Below, piece by piece: positions 1 through 8,027 of a DNA stretch of 22,364 bases. The DNA lies in the NCBI GenBank assembly GCA_964567845.1, contig CAZMOG010000025.1:1-22364 (forward strand), read 5' to 3'. Under the pieces are notes generated by a model. That model was not told the DNA's origin and did not search any database. It was given only the letters and a program-made list of their open reading frames with translations. The translations under genes and the position numbers were made by a program. Position 1 is the first letter of the stretch. Each line of letters opens with the position of its first letter. The DNA is from RGIG9079 sp964567845 (GTDB lineage Bacteria > Bacteroidota > Bacteroidia > Bacteroidales > Marinifilaceae).

Positions 1-2456
1 GCCACATACAGTACATTTAACCTATCTACCATACTCCTGCATAACTCCTCTTTGTATTCGGAGTCGAAATATGTTTCCAATAGTTTATCACTGACATTGA
101 CAGGAACATATTTATCCTCGTCTGTATTGAAAACCTCCCTGGCATTGACCCACATAGTGTAATTAGGTTTATGGAAGTCCCAGTTAAAGAAAGGAATAAT
201 GACATGTTTAAATTGCAATCCTTTGGATTTATGGATTGTCATTATCCGTACTGCATCGATATTTTCTGATAGGGTTATAGTATTGGTACGGAGTTTTTCA
301 TCCCACTTGTCCAGGAAATCCGACAGCGAGTTTGAAGTACGATTTGTGAAGTTATATACTAAATCCTGAAATGCAACAAGATAATTAACCTCATTTCCTT
401 TCTCTCCAAGGTTGAATATCTTAATCAAACACTCAATACAATCATACAAAGGGAGTGCCGATAATTTTGCCTCGTTAAGCTCCGGAATAGAGTTTGGATC
501 AATTCCTAGTAGTTCTGTTAATGAGTTGCTTGAGTTGCAATTGAAGAATAACTCTTCAGGGCAAACTTCACCTTGTATTTTGTAATAATATGACAATACT
601 ACAGCACGGTTGGCTAAATCGGCAGGAGTACGTAAATATTTCAAGATTGATATTAGAAAGCATATAGCATTTGAATTACCTATAGCTAAAGACTCGTTGG
701 ATACAAATGGAATAGAATGGTTTAGTAAAATTTCGGTAACTTTGGTAGCCTCTACTGCACTATTAACCAAAATAGCACAATCGCTCCACTCGTGTCCACA
801 CTCAATTAGCTCATTCAATATTGAAACAAGCCTATTTATTAAAATCTGGTTCGACTCATCAGAATCTATTCCGGGGGAGGCGTTAGCGAAATATAACTCA
901 ACAACACCCTCTTTGTTTTTCATTATCTTCTGTTCTCCGGCCTCGTAAGCATTTGATATCTCGTCATACCAACATGAATCGAAGAGCTCTGTACCGCATT
1001 TTGCATTGTAATCCTGCTTAACATACTCCACTGCCAATGGAAAAAACAGATTATTGAAATTTACAATGTTGCCATAACTGCGCCAGTTCGAGTCAAGAGT
1101 TTTATTGTTTATCTCTTGATGGCTGAACTGTTTCTCTACATCGTATGCCAATAAACGCCAATCTCCATTTCTGAACTTATAGATACTCTGTTTAATGTCT
1201 CCCACAATCAAAGATTGATTCCCCGACGCAATACTATTGGAAACCAATGGGTTAAAGTTGTTCCACTGCATACGCGAGGTATCTTGGAACTCATCTATCA
1301 TGATGTTATCATAATAGTTACCCATTTTTTCGTAGATAAACGAGGTATCGTTATTATTTATCAATTTGCCTAAAAGTTTTGTAGTATCGTGCAGAGTCAT
1401 TGTGTCATTCTCCTTGCATAAAAGTACCATCTCATCGGAGATACTCTTCAGGATACCCAAATTGGCCATGTTGGGCAGAATGGCTTTGCATGAGGCATAT
1501 AACCCTCCATAACACTTTATGTGGGAGTTAAGTTGTGTTGCAATAAAGGTGAGTTGCGATGCAATAAACTCCTGATCGCCGGTAAACCATTCATCATTCT
1601 CGTAGGCCTTAATGTATCGTGCCGGGAAATCCTCTTCGCGAGTCAAGTAACCGGTTCCCGCCTCTCCCCTCCAAAAGACATTTCCTGCACCACTTTTCTT
1701 GTACTTCAAATCATCCAGTCCCATTCCATAGCTACCCAGAAATGTAATGAAGTCATTGCATATTCTTTGATAATCCTCCTCAAACTCTTTAATATGCTGT
1801 TCCAGAATTTTTGTCAATTCCGATATCTCTTCAACCGTATATTTCATTAGCTTCTCCTCGATTTCCGAGGTGCTCTCTTTAAACAACTCATTACCAATAG
1901 CAATTAAGGAGTCGTTTACCTTAACTTTTGCCGATTGGTCCAATGAATTGTTAATGTAACTCTTTATCCAGCTTTTGAGCGAGGGCTCTTGTGGAATTCT
2001 TGCAATTACCCTTTCCACTGCGCCTGAAAGAATTGCGTCGGTATCAAGTTCAACAGCATACGATGGAGATTTTTTCAACTCTCGTAGAAATGAGCGCATC
2101 AATCTTTGAAAAAATTGATCGATAGTAGAGACCGATAACTTTCCATAATCATGCAAAATGGCATTTAACAGATACTTAGCCTTGGATGTTAATGCCTCAT
2201 GAGTTGTAATCCCGCTCTTTTTTAGTTCGTCAGACTCCAATAAAGCCTGTTCGTAACCACTTTTATGGTTATCTTGTGCCAATAAATAGAGTTCCTCAAC
2301 AATTCTATACTTCATCTCTTCGGTTGCCTTATTGGTAAAGGTAACTGCCAAAGTATGTTTATACCCATCATTCTTACTGAATATCAGTTTAAAATACTCA
2401 AGAACCAAAGTATAGGTTTTACCAGAACCTGCCGAAGCTGTATAAATGTTAAGCAT
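1..2456 (-). CDS. AddA/UvrD-type ATP-dependent DNA helicase, N-terminal 818 codons (cut by window edge)
   Basis: Superfamily 1 DNA helicase of the AddA/RecB/UvrD class, expected to unwind and process double-strand DNA ends for recombination. The reading frame starts at the ATG at 2454-2456 and I see no stop down to base 1. Seen in translation: the Walker A loop ASAGSGKT at residues 7-14, motif Ia (AVTFTNKA), Walker B as IMIDEFQDTS near residues 383-392, the GDIKQSIYKFRNG segment near 420, the TIHKSKGLQF motif near 740, and LNVLYVA at the very edge, which begins motif VI. The C-terminal part, which in this family often carries a PD-(D/E)XK nuclease, lies outside the window. Bacteroidetes usually pair this gene with a second nuclease/helicase subunit; that could be just to the left. 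The gene follows fabG on the same strand but is separated from it by a strong terminator, and no clear promoter is visible. The helicase class is firm; AddA orthology is inferred. Confidence 0.9.
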   Translation of the reverse strand, partial: MLNIYTASAGSGKTYTLVLEYFKLIFSKNDGYKHTLAVTFTNKATEEMKYRIVEELYLLAQDNHKSGYEQALLESDELKKSGITTHEALTSKAKYLLNAILHDYGKLSVSTIDQFFQRLMRSFLRELKKSPSYAVELDTDAILSGAVERVIARIPQEPSLKSWIKSYINNSLDQSAKVKVNDSLIAIGNELFKESTSEIEEKLMKYTVEEISELTKILEQHIKEFEEDYQRICNDFITFLGSYGMGLDDLKYKKSGAGNVFWRGEAGTGYLTREEDFPARYIKAYENDEWFTGDQEFIASQLTFIATQLNSHIKCYGGLYASCKAILPNMANLGILKSISDEMVLLCKENDTMTLHDTTKLLGKLINNNDTSFIYEKMGNYYDNIMIDEFQDTSRMQWNNFNPLVSNSIASGNQSLIVGDIKQSIYKFRNGDWRLLAYDVEKQFSHQEINNKTLDSNWRSYGNIVNFNNLFFPLAVEYVKQDYNAKCGTELFDSCWYDEISNAYEAGEQKIMKNKEGVVELYFANASPGIDSDESNQILINRLVSILNELIECGHEWSDCAILVNSAVEATKVTEILLNHSIPFVSNESLAIGNSNAICFLISILKYLRTPADLANRAVVLSYYYKIQGEVCPEELFFNCNSSNSLTELLGIDPNSIPELNEAKLSALPLYDCIECLIKIFNLGEKGNEVNYLVAFQDLVYNFTNRTSNSLSDFLDKWDEKLRTNTITLSENIDAVRIMTIHKSKGLQFKHVIIPFFNWDFHKPNYTMWVNAREVFNTDEDKYVPVNVSDKLLETYFDSEYKEELCRSMVDRLNVLYV

Positions 2457-2471
2457 AACTCTCTGTTTATT

Positions 2472-2508
2472 GAAAAAATGGGCTGACCAAAAGATATTTG
2501 ATCAGCCC
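2472..2508 (-). terminator. Intrinsic terminator after fabG
   Basis: Read on the minus strand, a 12-bp stem (arms at plus 2497-2508 and 2480-2491, one G-U pair, 5-nt loop) starts with GGGCTGA and is followed directly by a run of six T. It lies 29 nt beyond the fabG stop and only about 15 nt before the helicase ATG, so it separates the two genes or attenuates readthrough. Confidence 0.85.
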
Positions 2509-2536
2509 TGTTATAAGTTTAAAAATCGGTATTCAA

Positions 2537-3283
2537 TTACATATTCATACCACCATCAACCTGGATAACCTGACCGCTTACATAAGAAGACAAATCAGAA
2601 GCCAAGAATACTGCTACATCTGCAACATCCTCGGGCTTGCCACCGCGACGCAATGGAATCTTCTGACACCACTCTTTTCTGACATCCTCAGGAAGTGCTG
2701 CAGTCATGGCAGTTTCGATGAATCCCGGAGCAATTGCATTTGCACGGATACCCTTAGCACCCATCTCCTGTGCAATTGATTTAGCCAAAGCAATCATACC
2801 TGCCTTAGATGCAGAGTAGTTACACTGACCAGCGTTACCATGAACACCTACAACCGATGCCATGTTGATAATGCTACCCCCCTTCTGACGCATCATAATT
2901 GGTGTACATGCGTGGATAAAGTTGAAAGCAGACTTCAAGTTTACGGTAATAACGGCATCCCACTGAGCCTCGGTCATTCTCAACATCAAACCGTCCTTAG
3001 TGATACCTGCATTGTTTACCAAAATATCGATCGAACCAAAATCAGCCTTTACCTGATTTACAACCTCTGCTGTCTGAGCAAAATCGGCAGCATTGGAAGC
3101 ATATCCTTTAGCCTTAACGCCGTATGCCATAATCTCTTTCTCGGTCTCTTGACCATTCTCGTCAATAACCAAATCGGTAAATGCAATGTTTGCTCCTTCT
3201 GAAGCGAATTTCAATGCAATTGCCTTACCAATACCGCGAGCTGCACCGGTAATCAAAGCTGTTTTTCCCTCTAATAATTTCAT
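2537..3283 (-). CDS. fabG: 3-oxoacyl-[acyl-carrier-protein] reductase FabG
   Basis: NADPH-dependent short-chain dehydrogenase/reductase of the cytoplasmic type II fatty acid synthase; it reduces 3-oxoacyl-ACP to 3-hydroxyacyl-ACP in each elongation round. With the start at 3283 the protein has 248 residues, the usual FabG length. The Rossmann cofactor motif TGAARGIG is at 12-19, NNAG at 90-93, and the catalytic tetrad N115, S143, Y156, K160 is complete, followed by the PGF(I/V)xT segment typical of FabG. An upstream in-frame ATG at 3320-3322 would add 13 residues, but it overlaps the -7 promoter box at 3322-3329, so I rejected it. A near-ideal promoter lies just upstream, divergent from the pta promoter. 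No other fatty acid synthesis genes are adjacent, so a role as a different SDR is possible, but the motifs and length favour FabG. Confidence 0.9.
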   Translation of the reverse strand: MKLLEGKTALITGAARGIGKAIALKFASEGANIAFTDLVIDENGQETEKEIMAYGVKAKGYASNAADFAQTAEVVNQVKADFGSIDILVNNAGITKDGLMLRMTEAQWDAVITVNLKSAFNFIHACTPIMMRQKGGSIINMASVVGVHGNAGQCNYSASKAGMIALAKSIAQEMGAKGIRANAIAPGFIETAMTAALPEDVRKEWCQKIPLRRGGKPEDVADVAVFLASDLSSYVSGQVIQVDGGMNM

Positions 3284-3321
3284 AGCTTTTATGTTTAAAT
3301 TTAGAATTTCAAATTCAACCA

Positions 3322-3352
3322 CAAAATTAATCTTTTTTACTTAACGGACAAA
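3322..3352 (-). promoter_or_regulatory. Bacteroidetes-type promoter of fabG
   Basis: On the minus strand a TTTG (-33 box, plus 3349-3352) is followed after exactly 19 nt by TAATTTTG (-7 box, plus 3322-3329). This matches the Bacteroidetes consensus TTTG-N19-21-TAnnTTTG. The predicted transcript would start near 3315 and have a leader of about 30 nt before the ATG at 3283. Confidence 0.75.
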
Positions 3353-3376
3353 GGTGCTTTGCAGGAAAGTTTTTTA

Positions 3377-3384
3377 TACCTTTG
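3377..3384 (+). promoter_or_regulatory. -7 box of the pta-ackA promoter
   Basis: TACCTTTG followed by C fits the Bacteroidetes -7 consensus TAnnTTTG. No good TTTG is found 19-21 nt upstream (the nearest is at 3358-3361, spacing 15), so only the -7 box is supported. It lies 27 nt before the chosen pta ATG and overlaps the alternative upstream start at 3382. Confidence 0.55.
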
Positions 3385-3411
3385 CAGACAGTACACAAAA
3401 AGTTATATAAT

Positions 3412-4413
3412 ATGAATCTTTTAGAGCAAATCAAAGAGAATGCAAAGCAATATGGTAAGCGTATTGTTTTGCCCGAGGGTACAGAGGAGCGTACCATTAA
3501 GGCTGCCGACCAAATCTTGGCCGAGGGCATAGCAAAAGTAATATTGCTTGGAAATCCGACAGAGGTTGCTGAGTTGGCAAAGAAGTTGGAGTTACAGCAT
3601 ATTGATAAGGCTACAGTAATTGACCCGATTAATCACGAAAAGAAAGAGACATACGCAGATCTTTTGGTTGAGTTGCGTAAGAGTAAAGGCATGACCAAAG
3701 AGCAGGCAATGAAGTTGGTCGAGGACCCTTTGTATCTGGCAACCCTTATGATAAAGAGTGGCGATGCCGATGGCGAGGTAGCAGGAGCATTAAATTCAAC
3801 CGGAAATGTACTTAGACCTGCATTGCAGATTGTGAAGACAAAACCCGGACTCACAACAGTATCCGGAGCATTCCTTCTATTAACCGAGAAACCGGAATAT
3901 GGAGAGAATGGATTATTGGTTGTTGCCGACTGTGCAGTTACTCCTGATCCAACTGCAAGCCAATTGGCAGAGATAGCCGTAACTACGGCAAATACAGCTA
4001 AAGCGATTGCCAATATTGAGCCAAGAGTTGCAATGTTGAGCTTCTCTACAAAGGGTTCTGCAAAGCACGAGCGTGTTGATAAGGTTGTTGAGGCAACTAA
4101 ACTTGCTCGTGAAATGGCACCGGAGTTGATGATTGACGGTGAGTTGCAAGCTGATGCAGCTTTGGTTCCATCGGTTGGAAACCAAAAGGCACCGGGAAGC
4201 CCTGTTGCAGGAAAGGCAAATGTATTGGTATTCCCATCATTGGAAGTTGGAAACATTAGCTATAAGTTGGTACAAAGAATTGCCGGAATCGAGGCTGTAG
4301 GACCTGTTCTTCAGGGAATGGCTGCCCCAATTAACGATCTTTCTCGTGGTTGTTCAGTTAGCGATATTGTTAATTTGGTTGCAATTACCGCTTGTCAAGC
4401 TCATGGATTGTAA
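3412..4413 (+). CDS. pta: Phosphate acetyltransferase (short form)
   Basis: Converts acetyl-CoA and phosphate to acetyl phosphate and CoA in the cytoplasm, the first step of acetate fermentation. The 333-residue protein is essentially a single PTA/PTB domain, without the N-terminal CobB/CobQ-like and DRTGG regions of the long enterobacterial enzyme, and it matches the size of the Methanosarcina type. Visible family segments are VLPEGTEERT near 19-27, GDADGEVAGALNSTGNVLRP at 117-136 and the active-site region SRG...SD at 311-318, where R312 corresponds to the catalytic Arg near 310 in the Methanosarcina enzyme. The start at 3412 (MNLLEQIKEN) was preferred to the in-frame ATG at 3382, which lies in the promoter box. 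ackA follows after 15 nt, so the two form an operon. Confidence 0.95.
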   Translation: MNLLEQIKENAKQYGKRIVLPEGTEERTIKAADQILAEGIAKVILLGNPTEVAELAKKLELQHIDKATVIDPINHEKKETYADLLVELRKSKGMTKEQAMKLVEDPLYLATLMIKSGDADGEVAGALNSTGNVLRPALQIVKTKPGLTTVSGAFLLLTEKPEYGENGLLVVADCAVTPDPTASQLAEIAVTTANTAKAIANIEPRVAMLSFSTKGSAKHERVDKVVEATKLAREMAPELMIDGELQADAALVPSVGNQKAPGSPVAGKANVLVFPSLEVGNISYKLVQRIAGIEAVGPVLQGMAAPINDLSRGCSVSDIVNLVAITACQAHGL

Positions 4414-4428
4414 AATACTAAGAAGATA

Positions 4429-5628
4429 ATGAATATACTAGTTTTAAATTGTGGAAGCTCATCTATCAAATATCAGTTGCGTGAGATGAGCCAGGGCTCG
4501 AATATATTGAAGGCCAAAGGTATTGTAGAGAAGATAGGTTTGCCAATGGGCGATATTATTTATCGTCCTACAGGAAAAGAGCAATCAATGATTGAACAAC
4601 CTATTCCTGATCATACAGCCGGAATGGATCTTATTCTTAAGGCTTTGATTAATCCTGAAACAGGAGTAATCAGCTCATTGAGTGAGATTGATGCTTGTGG
4701 ACACCGTGTTGCTCACGGGGGTGAGTACTTCTCTGAGAGTGTATTGGTTAACGAGGATGTTAAGGCAAAGATTCAAGAGTGTTGTGCATTGGCACCATTG
4801 CACAACCCTGCAAACTTAAATGGAATTGTTACTATGGAGAAATTGATGCCTGGAGTGCCTCAGGTTGCTGTTTTCGATACATCATTCCACCAATCAATTC
4901 CTGAAGAGGCATACACCTACTCTATTCCATCGAAGTATTATCGCGAGGATAAGATTCGTAGATATGGATTCCATGGAACATCGCATAAGTTTGTTGCAGA
5001 GAAGGCATGTAAATCTTTGGGATGGGATATTACAACCAAGAAGATTATTACTTGTCACTTAGGTAACGGAGCATCTGTAACAGCTATCAAATATGGTAAA
5101 TCGGTTGATACATCAATGGGATTCACTCCGGTATCTGGTGTAACAATGGGAACCAGGACCGGTGATATTGATGCAGGAGCGTTGCTTTATATCTTTGAGA
5201 AAGAGGGATATAACTACAAAGAGGCTAATGACTTCATCAACAAGAAGTGTGGATTGTTGGGAATTTCGGAAAAGACATCGGATTTCCGTGATTTGGCCGA
5301 TGCTGCCAACCGCGGAGACAAGTTGAGCAAATTGGCTTTGAAGGTATTCTTCTACACTATCAAGCGTTATATTGGTGCATACGCAGCTATAATGGATGGT
5401 GTGGATTTGATTATTGTAACCGGTGGTATTGGTGAGAATAATCCAAGCGTTCGCGAGGAGATTTGCGGAAAGCTTTCATACTTGGGAATCACATTGGATA
5501 ACAAGGCTAACCTTACTCGCGAGGATAGAGTTATTACAACTCCCGATTCAAAGGCTAAGGTTATGGTTGTTGCAACCGACGAGGAGTTGGTTATTGCAAT
5601 GGATACTGCCCGTTTGGCTCAGAAGTAA
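4429..5628 (+). CDS. ackA: Acetate kinase
   Basis: Transfers the phosphoryl group of acetyl phosphate to ADP, giving acetate and ATP: the energy-yielding second step after Pta. The 399-residue length is normal for the ASKHA-fold acetate kinase. Residues known from the Methanosarcina enzyme are in place with a small offset: N7 in the NCGSSS signature at 7-12, R93 (HR at 92-93), D150, H182 in GFHGTSH, H210 in HLGNGAS, R243 in GTRTGD, and E386 near the C terminus. The nucleotide-binding segment VTGGIGENN is also present. It sits 15 nt downstream of pta with an A/G-rich AAGAAG before its ATG, and is followed by a strong terminator. Confidence 0.97.
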   Translation: MNILVLNCGSSSIKYQLREMSQGSNILKAKGIVEKIGLPMGDIIYRPTGKEQSMIEQPIPDHTAGMDLILKALINPETGVISSLSEIDACGHRVAHGGEYFSESVLVNEDVKAKIQECCALAPLHNPANLNGIVTMEKLMPGVPQVAVFDTSFHQSIPEEAYTYSIPSKYYREDKIRRYGFHGTSHKFVAEKACKSLGWDITTKKIITCHLGNGASVTAIKYGKSVDTSMGFTPVSGVTMGTRTGDIDAGALLYIFEKEGYNYKEANDFINKKCGLLGISEKTSDFRDLADAANRGDKLSKLALKVFFYTIKRYIGAYAAIMDGVDLIIVTGGIGENNPSVREEICGKLSYLGITLDNKANLTREDRVITTPDSKAKVMVVATDEELVIAMDTARLAQK

Positions 5629-5648
5629 ATCTGAAAAGATCAGCAATA

Positions 5649-5690
5649 AAAAAATCCCGAGGTCATTGACTTTCGGGATTTTTTATTTTA
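5649..5690. terminator. Bidirectional intrinsic terminator between ackA and the lipoprotein gene
   Basis: Perfect 12-bp inverted repeat (5649-5660 with 5673-5684, core TCCCGA/TCGGGA) with A-run on the left and T-run on the right, so it can end transcription from both sides. The loop itself can add a GTC/GAC pairing. It lies 20 nt past the ackA stop and about 15-20 nt past the end of the convergent lipoprotein gene (stop at 5704). Confidence 0.9.
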
Positions 5691-5703
5691 CAATATGTGT
5701 TGT

Positions 5704-6477
5704 TTATTTTATGTCGGCAGTATACTCGGCTCCCTCTTTACCTAATGTAATTACAACTGGTGAACTTTCACGAATCAATCCGGCTCCATTCGATGCAATT
5801 GCGCGCATAACAAACTTTTGGCCATCATCATAATAGTTAATAATGTTTGTGGCCAAATCGATATATTTACCGGCACTAACAGGCTCTGCATAGATTAATT
5901 GTCTGTAGTTAGGCTGATCATATGGAGCAATTGACATTGCATAATTTTCTGCATTATCAACAGGTGCAATTGAGATTCTACAGTGTGTTCCCGGTACATA
6001 TCTTGCATCTACAATTTGTACGGATCCTAAAATAGAATCCAACTTCAATCTATCCATATTCACTCTATTGGTGAAGGTATTTCCATCGGCATCTTTTACA
6101 GTCAGGATATATGGACCACTTGATATCTTCTTCGTATCGGTAACCCATGGGTATTTCTCCAAATTAATAGGTGAGTAAAAATTGTAAATACCTGTATTAG
6201 TAGCCGATTGCCATTGTAACGGATAGTAAGTTGTATCGCTTATACCTGTCTCTTGATCGGTTACATATGTCTTTACCTCGTATGATAACAAATATCTGTT
6301 GGAAGAAACAACAAAATACGGTGCAAAATGGGGAACATCAATTCCATCAATGTTTTTGTTCTGTTGCATTACATATATTGATGTAAATGCTGCACTGAAA
6401 TCATCATCGGGTTTACATGAAAACATTGATAGTATAGCTATACCTACCAATGCAAAATTTCTTAATCTTTTTATCAT
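5704..6477 (-). CDS. Predicted surface lipoprotein of unknown function
   Basis: I do not recognise the family. The 257-residue product begins with a positively charged, then hydrophobic stretch ending in SMFSC, a type II signal peptide with the lipidated Cys at position 21. The residues after it are K-P-D-D-D, resembling the acidic lipoprotein export signal that sends Bacteroidetes lipoproteins to the cell surface. The remainder is rich in Tyr, Asp and Asn and alternates polar and hydrophobic residues as in beta-sandwich proteins; the last 100 residues could be a fibronectin-III-like module, but this is only an impression. It is transcribed alone: a canonical promoter lies just upstream and a shared terminator downstream. 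Neighbouring genes are metabolic and give no hint of its job. Confidence 0.8.
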   Translation of the reverse strand: MIKRLRNFALVGIAILSMFSCKPDDDFSAAFTSIYVMQQNKNIDGIDVPHFAPYFVVSSNRYLLSYEVKTYVTDQETGISDTTYYPLQWQSATNTGIYNFYSPINLEKYPWVTDTKKISSGPYILTVKDADGNTFTNRVNMDRLKLDSILGSVQIVDARYVPGTHCRISIAPVDNAENYAMSIAPYDQPNYRQLIYAEPVSAGKYIDLATNIINYYDDGQKFVMRAIASNGAGLIRESSPVVITLGKEGAEYTADIK

Positions 6478-6501
6478 AACTCTCTATTTTTATTTTGTGT
6501 G

Positions 6502-6533
6502 CAAACTTACCTCTTTTTTATCAATGTAGCAAA
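6502..6533 (-). promoter_or_regulatory. Bacteroidetes-type promoter of the lipoprotein gene
   Basis: On the minus strand TTTG (plus 6530-6533) is followed after 20 nt by TAAGTTTG (plus 6502-6509) and then C. Both boxes fit the consensus and the -7 box ends about 24 nt before the ATG at 6477. Confidence 0.75.
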
Positions 6534-6575
6534 TGGTTGTTTTATACAATAAGTTAATATCTATTAATAATTCAT

Positions 6576-6616
6576 AAAAAGAGGTCGTCTAACCGAATGT
6601 TAGACGGCCTTTTATT
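6576..6616 (-). terminator. Intrinsic terminator after pgi
   Basis: A 12-bp stem (6582-6593 with 6599-6610, one G-U pair) closes a 5-nt loop. On the minus strand it is followed by CTTTTTA. It lies about 60 nt past the pgi stop and before the promoter of the lipoprotein gene, so the two minus-strand genes are separate units. The plus-strand side is also T-rich. Confidence 0.85.
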
Positions 6617-6669
6617 TAGAAGTAGCATTGTTAAACAGCTGCTAATGTATTGGGTAAAATAAATAACTC

Positions 6670-8004
6670 TTATTGATTCAGTTTTGCACGAATAGCCTTT
6701 GACTCCTCCTCGTATCCCGGTTTATCAAGAAGTGCAAACATATTTTTCTTATATGCTTCAACTCCCGGCTGGTCGAATGTGTTGATATCGCACATTGTTC
6801 CTGAAATTCCACAACCTACCTCAAAGAAGTACAGCAACTCGCCGATAGTTTGCTCACTGATGTTCGGCATAACGATGCGCATATTTGGAACACCTCCGTC
6901 AACGTGAGCTAACTGGGTTCCAAGCTCTGCCATTTTGTTAACGTAGTCAACATTCTTGCCTGCAAGGAAGTTCAATTTATCCAAGTTATCGGCATCGGTT
7001 GGAATAAGAACCTTATAATTAGGATTCTCGACAGAGATAACTGTCTCCATTAACATTCTGACACCATCCTGAATATATTGACCCATTGAGTGCAAGTCGG
7101 TTGTAAAGTCGCATCCTGCAGGGAAAATACCCTGACCATCCTTACCCTCACTCTCGCCGTAAAGTTGCTTCCACCACTCTGTTACGTAGTGAAGTTTGTG
7201 GTTGAAATTAGCAAGAACCTCAACTCCATAGCCCTTGTCATTTAAAGCATTTCTACAAGCTGCATATTGAACTGCAATGTTATCGGGTGTATTCAAGCAG
7301 TACTCCTCCATGTTCTTTGCTCCATTAACAAAAGCCTTGATGTCGAAACCTGCAATTGCAATTGGCAACAAACCTACAGGGGTCAAAACAGAGAAACGAC
7401 CACCAACATTATCAGGAATGACAAATGTCTTATAGCCCTCATTGTTAGCCAAAGTTCTTAATGCACCCTTAGACTCATCGGTAATGGCAACAATTCTCTT
7501 TCCAGCCTCCTCTTTACCAACTTTAGCCTCAAGAAGCTCTTTCAACAAACGGAACCCAATTGCAGGCTCGGTTGTTGTTCCTGACTTCGAGATTACGCAA
7601 ATACCAAACTCTTTGTCTGCCAAATAAGATACCAACTCGTGATAGTAGTCCTCGCCTATATTATGACCGGCAAACAACACTTTCATAGGTGCATTGTCGT
7701 AGTATGCAAAACTGTTTGACAAAGCCTCGATAACAGCTTTTGCCCCAAGATATGATCCTCCAATACCGATAACAACAACCACATTTGTTCTTGCTCTAAG
7801 ATTATTTGCAGTATCAACAATGTCGTTAAGAGTCTCTTCGGTAATGCTTGATGGAAGGTTTACCCAACCCAGAAAGTCATTTCCCTTACATGTACCATTC
7901 TTAACCATCTCCATTGCTGCGTTTGCTTTTGGCAAATAACCTGCAACGCACTCTTTCTCCACGAATCCGTAAATTTTTTCAGATTCAAATTTAATAGTGT
8001 TCAT
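6670..8004 (-). CDS. pgi: Glucose-6-phosphate isomerase (short bacterial form)
   Basis: Interconverts glucose 6-phosphate and fructose 6-phosphate in glycolysis and gluconeogenesis. With the ATG at 8004 the protein has 444 residues, the usual size for the compact PGI of Bacteroidetes and Firmicutes. Phosphate-binding motifs GIGGSYLGA (80-88) and SKSGTTTEP (139-147) are intact, as are the first PGI signature GGRFSVLTPVG (201-211), the catalytic Glu region YGESEGK (282-288, E284 or E286), the DLHSMGQY segment near 303-310, and the second signature FDQPGVEAYK (410-419), whose Lys takes part in ring opening. An in-frame ATG at 8032-8034 would overlap the end of sdaA and was rejected; AAAGAG precedes the chosen start. 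The 23-nt gap to sdaA suggests co-transcription from upstream. Confidence 0.96.
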   Translation of the reverse strand: MNTIKFESEKIYGFVEKECVAGYLPKANAAMEMVKNGTCKGNDFLGWVNLPSSITEETLNDIVDTANNLRARTNVVVVIGIGGSYLGAKAVIEALSNSFAYYDNAPMKVLFAGHNIGEDYYHELVSYLADKEFGICVISKSGTTTEPAIGFRLLKELLEAKVGKEEAGKRIVAITDESKGALRTLANNEGYKTFVIPDNVGGRFSVLTPVGLLPIAIAGFDIKAFVNGAKNMEEYCLNTPDNIAVQYAACRNALNDKGYGVEVLANFNHKLHYVTEWWKQLYGESEGKDGQGIFPAGCDFTTDLHSMGQYIQDGVRMLMETVISVENPNYKVLIPTDADNLDKLNFLAGKNVDYVNKMAELGTQLAHVDGGVPNMRIVMPNISEQTIGELLYFFEVGCGISGTMCDINTFDQPGVEAYKKNMFALLDKPGYEEESKAIRAKLNQ

Positions 8005-8027
8005 CTCTTTATGTGTTTTTAATTTAC

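Noticed and set aside
610..1850. Plus-strand open frames at 610-948 and 1521-1850
   Set aside because: They are antisense to the helicase, whose frame is open and carries ordered helicase motifs; the plus frames show no recognisable protein features.
3284..3322. Extended FabG start at 3322
   Set aside because: The ATG coincides with the -7 box of a near-consensus promoter, and the 13 extra residues are not part of the FabG fold.
3633..4256. 207-codon minus-strand frame inside pta
   Set aside because: It is the antisense shadow of a highly conserved enzyme gene with biased third positions.
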